A stretch of DNA of 64,000 nucleotides, from positions 62,001 to 126,000 of the forward strand of contig NZ_JASISW010000004.1 of assembly GCF_030063335.1 (NCBI RefSeq). Reading direction: 5' to 3'. The position numbers and the translations under genes were made by a program. Of the stretch, positions 57,292 to 64,000 are shown piece by piece; positions within the stretch are counted from its first letter, which is position 1; every line of letters starts with the position of its first letter. The notes under the pieces were generated by a model, which saw nothing but the letters and a program-made list of their open reading frames with translations, was not told the DNA's origin and did no database searches. The stretch comes from Rhodococcus sp. G-MC3. Lineage in GTDB: Bacteria > Actinomycetota > Actinomycetes > Mycobacteriales > Mycobacteriaceae.

Positions 57292-60200
57292 TCACTGACT
57301 ACGACGTCTGCGATCGGCGACGTCGAATGAACGAAGGTACGCGAGGTCCGACAGCGATGTCAGCGACGGAGCATCGAGGATTGCGCCGAGGGGTACACGC
57401 ACACCGAGAGCCGAACCCAGCACGCGAGACAAGGCCATCGCATCGAGCGACGTGCCACCGAGTTCGAAAAAATTGTCGTCTATCGAGGCATTGTCGATGC
57501 CGAGGACGCGAGAGACCGCATCGATCACCGCTTGACCGGAGAATTTCACCGAATCGTCTGCCGACCCGTTCTCTCTCGACATACCGGGGGTCGGCATTGC
57601 GTCCAGTCGGGATGGCCACGGCATGACCTCGATCCGCCGGATATCTTCGAGCACAGTCGCAATCGATAGTTCAGGATGGGCAGCGAACTGCGCAAGAACG
57701 CGATCCAGGGACTCCAGGATTCCTCGCGCCTCCACCCGATCGACAACCTCCTCCATGTATTCGAGACGGATATGGATGTGCGAAGAGGCACTGATCCTCA
57801 AAGCAACGGGATAGTGGGTCGATTCCGCGAAAGACATCCCATCGACTCGAAGCCCGTCGATGGACGCTGCCTGGTGGGCAATGCCGGATTCGTCGACTGG
57901 GAACGATTCGAACACCGTGAGGCTGTCGAACCGTGCCCCGCGGCCAACCCTGCGCTCGATGGCACTCAAACCCACGTGATGATGCTCCAACAGTGCCACC
58001 TGCTCGGCCTGAAGCGTGGAGAGGAAGTCAGCCACGGTGTCTGCCGGATCGAAGCGCACTCGGACGGGAACCGTGTTGATGAACAGACCCACCATCTGCT
58101 CCACTCCGACGATGTCGGCAGGTCGGCCGGAAACGGTGGCGCCGAAAACCACATCGTGGCGACCGAGCGTTTTCGCAAGCACCAACGACCACGCAGCCTG
58201 AACCAAGGTGTTCATGGTTATCTGCAGTCGTGCTGCAGCCTCGACGAGTGCTGCGGTATCGGACGTTCCAATGGTGTGATCCTGCGCGAGAGCCCAATTC
58301 GGGACCGACACGCGAACCTCGTCGGCAAGCAGACACGGATCGCGGACCCCGTCCAGCGATTCGGCCCACGCATCGAGCGAGATGTCTTGGTCGGACGAGG
58401 CCAGCCATGCGAGATACGTGCGGTAATCCCGAGGACGCGGCAGAACGTGGTCGTCTCCGTGCAGCGCGTACAGCGCGAGCAGTTCCTGTAACAGGATCGG
58501 CATGGACCAGCCATCGAGAACAATGTGATGATCGGTGACGATCAACCGTAGCTCGTTCTGGGACAGCCGAATCACAGTGAACCTCAGCAACGGATCCGTC
58601 TCCAGATCGAAGCGGTCGGTCCGGTCCGCCGCGATGGCCGCAGCGAGCCGCTCCTGCCGATCGTCCTCGGATAGTTCGGACAGGTCGATTTCGATCCAAC
58701 CTGCGTTGTTGTGAGATCGGAGAATCTGGACGGATTCGCCACTCTCCGTCTGAACGAACACGGTACGGAGACTGGAGTGGCGCGACATCAACGCGGTGGA
58801 GGCGGATTGCAACCGTGCAACATCGAGGTCTCCGCCCAATGTCAACACGACCTGTGGCGTATAGACATCGACGTTGCGGCCCGCCGCCAGACTGTGGAAT
58901 CGAAGACCTTCTTGCAGGGGCGTCAACGGCCAGATGTCCAGCACGTCACCATATCGCTGCTCCCACGAATCGATATCCGCCTGAGACACCTCGACCAGCG
59001 AAACGTCGGAGGGAGTCAACCCTCCCGCCGTCGCCGATTCTGCGTGCCGAGCCAGCGCTGTCAGTGCAGCAACCCACAGCCTCGACAGTTCCTCTACGTC
59101 CGCGGGCTCGACGATCCCCGACGCGTAGGCAAAGCTCGCAGTCAACTCTTCGCCGTCGACACCGTTCACCACCATCGCATTCACGTCGACGACTGCCACC
59201 GCGGAGAGATCGTCCGCCTCGGCGTCGACGTCGCCCATGTCCGACGCCGGCAGCCAGCCGAGGTTCATACCCTCGGGCACCTCGCCTGCAGCACCGACAC
59301 GACCGAGATAGTTGAAGCTCACTTGCGGGTCGGCCGCATCGAGTAGTGGCGATACGTTGTCCGCCATATGGCGCAACAGTCCGTACCCGATGCCCTTGTC
59401 TGGAATTGCTGCCAGTTGTTCTTTGATCGCTTTCAGGGCTGATCCCGCGGCGGGTCTGGACGCGAACGCATCGCTCACGTCGACACCCGAAAGATCCACC
59501 GACACAGGAAACACGGTGGTGAACCAGCCGACGGTGCGAGACAGGTCTGCTCCCGGAGCGACTTCTTCCTCACGACCATGTCCTTCGAGCAGAACGAGCG
59601 TCGAAGATGCGTCGATACCGCGGAGTCGTCGCCACTGCGTCACCGCCATCCCGAGTGCCGTCAGCAGCGCATCGTTGACTCCGCCGCGATAGATATTCGG
59701 AATGCGGGTGAGCAGCGCTTCGGTCACCCTCGCCGGTACGGCCACCGAAACCGATTTCATGGTCGATCTGGTGTCGCGAGTGGGATCGAGCGCTCGGCCG
59801 CCGAACAACGAATCAGGAGTACGAAGGACCGACTGCCAGTGATCGACTTCGGCACTGCGCACTGCCGAGTTCGCTTCCTCTCGCAGTGCGTGTGCCCATC
59901 TCCGCATGGACGTACCAACCGGGGCGAGCGCGATGCGGCTACCAGCCGAATGCTGCGCCCAGGCGGTCACGAAGTCGGGCACCAGAATGCGCCAAGACAC
60001 CCCGTCGACGACCAAGTGGTGAGCCACCACCAGTATTCGCCCGGGTCGCGTCGGTCCGAAGTCGATCCAGACGAACCGAATCACCACGCCGGCCGCGGGA
60101 TCGAGGGTCGCCAGCACTGCGTCCAACCCCTTCGAACCCAGTTCCGTCACGACATCTCGAGATGCGTCGGCATCGACTGCGACCCGGTGGATCAGTGAAT

Positions 60201-63200
60201 CGACGTTGATAGCACCGGGGGGAACGACCTCGATGCCGCGCTCGCCACCGTCGATCACCAGCCGCGAACGGAGCATGTCGTGGTGGTCCACCACCGCCGA
60301 GATCGTCGCGACGATGCCGTCTCGGTCGATTCCCATCGGTAGCTCCAAGGCCATCGATTGAGTGAATCGGCCATAATTCGAACCGCGCTCGAGCATTGCC
60401 TCGACGATCGAAGTGGTGGGCATGGTGCCGACACCTCCCCCGTCGAGTTCGGCAAGTACGACTGCACTGTCCGGCGAACTCCACGCCGCCAGTTCTGCCA
60501 GCCGCCCGACAGTTCTGGCCTCGAAGACATCGCGTGGGCGGAAGACCAGCCCGCGGGTTTTCGCGCGCGATGTGAGCTGGATCGACATGATGCTGTCACC
60601 GCCGAGCGCGAAGAACGAATCGTCGAGTCCAACTCGCTCGACACCGAGAATCTGAGCGAACAACTCGGCGATCAGCTTCTCGATCTCGGAATGAGGCGCG
60701 CGATACGCGCCGGCAACCTGTAGTTCCGGCGTCGGCAGTGCTCGGCGGTCGAGCTTTCCGCTTGCATTCAAGGGCAGATTGTCGAGAACGATGAATCTGG
60801 CAGGAACCATGTAGTCCGGAAGAACGGAACCGGCCGACCTACGTAGCGCCGACTCGTCGAAGATACGACCCTCGTGAAGCACAAGGTAGCCGACGAGGAC
60901 ATTGTCGACGACGGATGCTGCTGCTGCCGCAACCGAAGGTTCGGAGCGCAGTGAAGTCTCGATCTCGCCGAGCTCGATACGTAGACCGTTGAGCTTGATC
61001 TGAGAATCACTTCGCCCGACGTAGACGAGAGAGCCGTCCGGGCGCCGTCGAACCAGATCGCCGGTCCGATAGAGCCTTGATCCTGTGTCGCCGAAACGGT
61101 TCGCGATGAATCTCTCGGAGGTGATTCCCGGGCGCGATCGATAACCCCGGGCCAACTGATCACCGGATACATACAATTCGCCGACCACTGCGACGGGGAC
61201 CTCGTTCAAGCCCTCGTCGAGTACGTGAAGTGAGGTATTGCGCACGGGCGTGCCGATGGGCACCACGGATACTTCGGTCGGCCCACTGAGTCGGTGCGCG
61301 ACCTGTACCGCAGTTTCGGTCGGCCCGTAGACGTTGTGCACCTGAGCCCCACTCAGTGCCGAGAAGCTCGCCGCCAGTGCGGCATCGAGTTGCTCGCCGC
61401 CCACGAACACTGCACGAAGTGTGTGCAGCAGTTCTGCGTCGGCGAATTCGACCATGAGAGCAAGTACCGATGGGACGAATTGAGCGATCGTGATCCGCTT
61501 CGCTGCAATGACACCGGCCAGGTACTGCGGATCGCGGTGGCCGTCGGGGCGTGCCAGCACCAGCTCCGCCCCTACGCGGAGCGGCAACAACAGTTCCCAC
61601 ACCGACGCATCGAAGCCCACGGCCGTTTTCTGCAGCACGCGGTCGGTCTCGTTCACACCGAATTCGGTTGCCAACCATTCGAGTTGGTTGACAATCGCAC
61701 GATGGGAAACCGAGACTCCCTTCGGTCGACCCGTCGAACCAGAGGTGAAAATCGTGTACGCAATGTTCTCGGGCAGCAGCGATGCAGTCCGATCTTCCTG
61801 TCGCAGCGGTCCACTGTCGAGAGGGCCGAAATCGACTGTATCCACGCGGGATATGGCTATCTTTTCAGCGGCGGTTGCGACTCGCGGATTCTCGGCAGCA
61901 CCGAGGACCAGAAGCGGGCGTGCGACATCGAGCACGTATGAAATTCGATCTTCCGGCCATTCGGGATCGATTGGGACGTACGACGCTCCCGCGACGAGGG
62001 TCGCGTAGACGCCCGTCAGCATCTCGATGGAGCGTGTACCGACAACTGCAACGGAAGTCTCGGGGCCTGCTCCGACCGAGATCAGATAGCGTGCCATCGC
62101 GTTCACTCGCTCGGCGAACTCACGGTAACTCGACGTGTGGTCACCGAAAGTGACCGCCGGGGCATCCGGTGTCGCGGCGACGCATCGGTAGAACGCGTCG
62201 ACCAACGTCTCCTCGGTTCTTTCGCACGCAGTGTCGTTCCAACGTTCCACTGCGGCTGCCTCGTCCGAACTTCTGAGGTCGAGGGCACGAACCTGCATCG
62301 AAGGTTCGTCCACCAACAGAGCCAGAACTCGCCGGAACCTGGCGGCAAGTGAAGCGACAGTCGACTCGTCGAAGAGATCCGTCGCGTAGACGAATGTTCC
62401 GCTGATCGAACCGTTGTCCGACTGCGCGAGCGTGAGCGCTAGATCGAAGTTCGCCGAGACCGACTCGAAGTCTAGGGCACTCAGTCGCAGTCCCGGCAAC
62501 TCGAACTCGGCGACATCGTGGTTCTGCAACGTCAACATCACCTGAAAAAGAGGGGTGTGCGAGGTAGAGCGCGGCGGATCCAAAATCTCGACCAGCCGCT
62601 CGAAGGGCACGTCTGCATGCCCGAACGCGTCGAGCGCAACCGCGCGCGTGGCGGTCAGAATTTCGGACAGTGTCGAATCGGAACGGACGTCGTTTCTCAG
62701 AACCAGAGTGTTGACGAACATTCCGATGAGATTGTCGAGCGCTTCTTCACCGCGTCCAGCAACCGCGGTGCCGATTGCGATGTCAGAGGTACCGGTGGTC
62801 TTGGCGAGCACTACGGCCAGAGCAGCTTCGACGATCATGAAGAGACTCGAATCCCTGGCTCGCGCAGCAGAACCGAGTTCTGTGCCCAATTCTTTCTCGA
62901 TCTCGAACGTGTACGCAGCCCCGGACACGGTCGATTCCGCCGGCCGAGGTCGGTCCGTGGGCAACTCGAGTAACTCCGGGAGACCGGCCAGCTGATTGCT
63001 CCAGTAGGACACTTGCTGAGCGAGAAGCGATTCGGCGTCGTCTTCGCTACCGAGAACGTCGCGCTGCCACAGCGCGAAATCCGCGTACTGGACGTCGAGT
63101 GCAGCAATACCGTCCGGCAACCCACTCGCCCTACGCGCATACGCTGCCATCACATCGCGGGTCAACGGTCCGATGGAGAAGCCGTCGACCGCGATGTGGT

Positions 63201-64000
63201 GAGCAACGATCACCAGAACGGCGTCGTCATCGGCCACCTCGAAAAGCGCTACGCGGAGGGGAACCTCGGTGGTGACATCGAATGCGACCGATGCGAAGGC
63301 CGTAGCTCGCTCGACAAGCTCGGCTTCCCCCACTCTCGACCTATCGAGGGTCGCCGACACGTCCGAAGACGGATGAATCAGCTGATACCCGGTTCCGTCG
63401 TGCTCTGGATACACCGTTCGCAGAACCTCGTGACGTTCGACCAGATCAGCGATCGCCTCGCCGAGAGCACCACGATCGAGATCCCCGGTCAACCTGATGG
63501 CGATCGGAATGTTGTAGGCCAACGACGAGCTGTCGAAGCGATTGAGGAACCACATACGTTGCTGTGCATAGGACAATGGGATTCGGTCGGGTCTCGGCCT
63601 GGCGGCCAGTGCAACGTGCCTGCCGCTTTCCAACCCGCCGACACGCGCGGCCAAACCAACCACCGTCGAATCCTCGAATACCTCTCTCGCGCCGAAACTG
63701 ACATCGAGCGAGGCACCTATTCTGGCCGCCAACCGGGTGGCCGAGAGCGAGTTACCTCCGAGTTCGAAGAAATCGTCGTCCAGGCCGACTCGTTCCGTTC
63801 CGAGGATCTCGGAGAACACCTCGGCTACCGCTTTTTCGGCATCGGTCTCGGGAGCGCGATACCGCTTCGTGGCGAAGACAGGTTCGGGGAGACCGGCGCG
63901 ATCAAGTTTTCCTGCAGGCGTGAGCGGAACGTCGTCGATGACCATGATCGACGAAGGAACCATGTGCTTCGGTAGTGACCGGGCTGCGAAAGATGTCAGT
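57292..64000 (-). CDS. nonribosomal peptide synthetase NRPS2, 3' part (truncated by the window edge)
   Basis: The frame is open to the right edge, so the start is off-window. Domain order over the visible ~2,235 residues, in nucleotides: end of an A domain (64000-63880, VPSSIMVIDDVPLTPAGKLDR), PCP (Ser near 63750), C (about 63620-62310, HHIAVDG near 63190), A (about 62230-60790), PCP with the E-type GGDSI motif (near 60595), epimerisation domain (about 60440-59080, HHLVVDGVSW near 60018), a D-to-L type C domain (about 58960-57730, LTPLQEG and DHHIVLDGW near 58525) and a final PCP (LGGTSL near 57453). The pocket code of the A domain reads DAWQFGVVQK, close to the Gln code DAWQFGLIDK. The last C-PCP unit has no A domain, and no thioesterase or reductase domain ends the protein. 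Confidence 0.95.
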   Translation of the reverse strand, partial: LTSFAARSLPKHMVPSSIMVIDDVPLTPAGKLDRAGLPEPVFATKRYRAPETDAEKAVAEVFSEILGTERVGLDDDFFELGGNSLSATRLAARIGASLDVSFGAREVFEDSTVVGLAARVGGLESGRHVALAARPRPDRIPLSYAQQRMWFLNRFDSSSLAYNIPIAIRLTGDLDRGALGEAIADLVERHEVLRTVYPEHDGTGYQLIHPSSDVSATLDRSRVGEAELVERATAFASVAFDVTTEVPLRVALFEVADDDAVLVIVAHHIAVDGFSIGPLTRDVMAAYARRASGLPDGIAALDVQYADFALWQRDVLGSEDDAESLLAQQVSYWSNQLAGLPELLELPTDRPRPAESTVSGAAYTFEIEKELGTELGSAARARDSSLFMIVEAALAVVLAKTTGTSDIAIGTAVAGRGEEALDNLIGMFVNTLVLRNDVRSDSTLSEILTATRAVALDAFGHADVPFERLVEILDPPRSTSHTPLFQVMLTLQNHDVAEFELPGLRLSALDFESVSANFDLALTLAQSDNGSISGTFVYATDLFDESTVASLAARFRRVLALLVDEPSMQVRALDLRSSDEAAAVERWNDTACERTEETLVDAFYRCVAATPDAPAVTFGDHTSSYREFAERVNAMARYLISVGAGPETSVAVVGTRSIEMLTGVYATLVAGASYVPIDPEWPEDRISYVLDVARPLLVLGAAENPRVATAAEKIAISRVDTVDFGPLDSGPLRQEDRTASLLPENIAYTIFTSGSTGRPKGVSVSHRAIVNQLEWLATEFGVNETDRVLQKTAVGFDASVWELLLPLRVGAELVLARPDGHRDPQYLAGVIAAKRITIAQFVPSVLALMVEFADAELLHTLRAVFVGGEQLDAALAASFSALSGAQVHNVYGPTETAVQVAHRLSGPTEVSVVPIGTPVRNTSLHVLDEGLNEVPVAVVGELYVSGDQLARGYRSRPGITSERFIANRFGDTGSRLYRTGDLVRRRPDGSLVYVGRSDSQIKLNGLRIELGEIETSLRSEPSVAAAAASVVDNVLVGYLVLHEGRIFDESALRRSAGSVLPDYMVPARFIVLDNLPLNASGKLDRRALPTPELQVAGAYRAPHSEIEKLIAELFAQILGVERVGLDDSFFALGGDSIMSIQLTSRAKTRGLVFRPRDVFEARTVGRLAELAAWSSPDSAVVLAELDGGGVGTMPTTSIVEAMLERGSNYGRFTQSMALELPMGIDRDGIVATISAVVDHHDMLRSRLVIDGGERGIEVVPPGAINVDSLIHRVAVDADASRDVVTELGSKGLDAVLATLDPAAGVVIRFVWIDFGPTRPGRILVVAHHLVVDGVSWRILVPDFVTAWAQHSAGSRIALAPVGTSMRRWAHALREEANSAVRSAEVDHWQSVLRTPDSLFGGRALDPTRDTRSTMKSVSVAVPARVTEALLTRIPNIYRGGVNDALLTALGMAVTQWRRLRGIDASSTLVLLEGHGREEEVAPGADLSRTVGWFTTVFPVSVDLSGVDVSDAFASRPAAGSALKAIKEQLAAIPDKGIGYGLLRHMADNVSPLLDAADPQVSFNYLGRVGAAGEVPEGMNLGWLPASDMGDVDAEADDLSAVAVVDVNAMVVNGVDGEELTASFAYASGIVEPADVEELSRLWVAALTALARHAESATAGGLTPSDVSLVEVSQADIDSWEQRYGDVLDIWPLTPLQEGLRFHSLAAGRNVDVYTPQVVLTLGGDLDVARLQSASTALMSRHSSLRTVFVQTESGESVQILRSHNNAGWIEIDLSELSEDDRQERLAAAIAADRTDRFDLETDPLLRFTVIRLSQNELRLIVTDHHIVLDGWSMPILLQELLALYALHGDDHVLPRPRDYRTYLAWLASSDQDISLDAWAESLDGVRDPCLLADEVRVSVPNWALAQDHTIGTSDTAALVEAAARLQITMNTLVQAAWSLVLAKTLGRHDVVFGATVSGRPADIVGVEQMVGLFINTVPVRVRFDPADTVADFLSTLQAEQVALLEHHHVGLSAIERRVGRGARFDSLTVFESFPVDESGIAHQAASIDGLRVDGMSFAESTHYPVALRISASSHIHIRLEYMEEVVDRVEARGILESLDRVLAQFAAHPELSIATVLEDIRRIEVMPWPSRLDAMPTPGMSRENGSADDSVKFSGQAVIDAVSRVLGIDNASIDDNFFELGGTSLDAMALSRVLGSALGVRVPLGAILDAPSLTSLSDLAYLRSFDVADRRRRSQ

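Overview
The window is high-GC actinobacterial DNA from a mycolic-acid-containing member of the Mycobacteriales, most likely Rhodococcus or another Nocardiaceae. The evidence is an ESX-4-type type VII secretion locus next to truA, an antigen-85-type mycolyltransferase, DrrABC-type export genes and giant NRPS genes. About the first 7 kb follow the Mycobacterium tuberculosis order eccD4-mycP4-eccB4-...-truA-rplQ-rpoA, with an added eccE-type gene.

Layout: (1) 0.15-6.5 kb, ESX-4 core genes eccD4, mycP4, eccB4 (broken by one in-frame TAG) and eccE4. (2) 6.5-33.9 kb, one nearly continuous leftward ribosomal supercluster. Read in its direction of transcription it is rpsJ-rplC-rplD-rplW-rplB-rpsS-rplV-rpsC-rplP-rpmC-rpsQ, then rplN-rplX-rplE-rpsN, then rpsH-rplF-rplR-rpsE-rpmD-rplO, then secY-adk-map, then infA-rpmJ-rpsM-rpsK-rpsD-rpoA-rplQ-truA, then an FMN reductase gene. 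It is interrupted at three points by non-ribosomal genes: dtd between map and infA; a glutamine-synthetase-like gene plus a papain/C39-like gene between rpsH and rpsN; and a GT2 glycosyltransferase, a TerD-AIM24 fusion, a winged-helix-like protein and a 933-residue dual P-loop ATPase between rplN and rpsQ.

(3) 34.4-41.7 kb, a rightward biosynthesis/export block: hotdog protein, prephenate-dehydrogenase-family enzyme (PapC-like?), AurF-type diiron N-oxygenase, DrrABC-like exporter, a second GT2 glycosyltransferase and a secreted lipase. (4) 41.7-64 kb, leftward NRPS genes: a 4,710-residue NRPS whose adenylation codes read Ser-Thr-Ser-Thr and which ends in a degenerate adenylation fragment; an antigen-85-like esterase; and the 3' 6.7 kb of a second NRPS (…A-PCP-C-A(Gln-like)-PCP-E-C-PCP) that runs off the right edge.

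The most coherent new hypothesis is that regions 3 and 4 form one gene cluster for an exported, possibly glycosylated, Ser/Thr-rich nonribosomal peptide that may carry an N-oxygenated aromatic amine. A second candidate system is the winged-helix/dual-ATPase pair with its TerD-AIM24 neighbour at the rpsQ-rplN hot spot. No tRNA, rRNA, CRISPR array, insertion sequence or integrase was seen.
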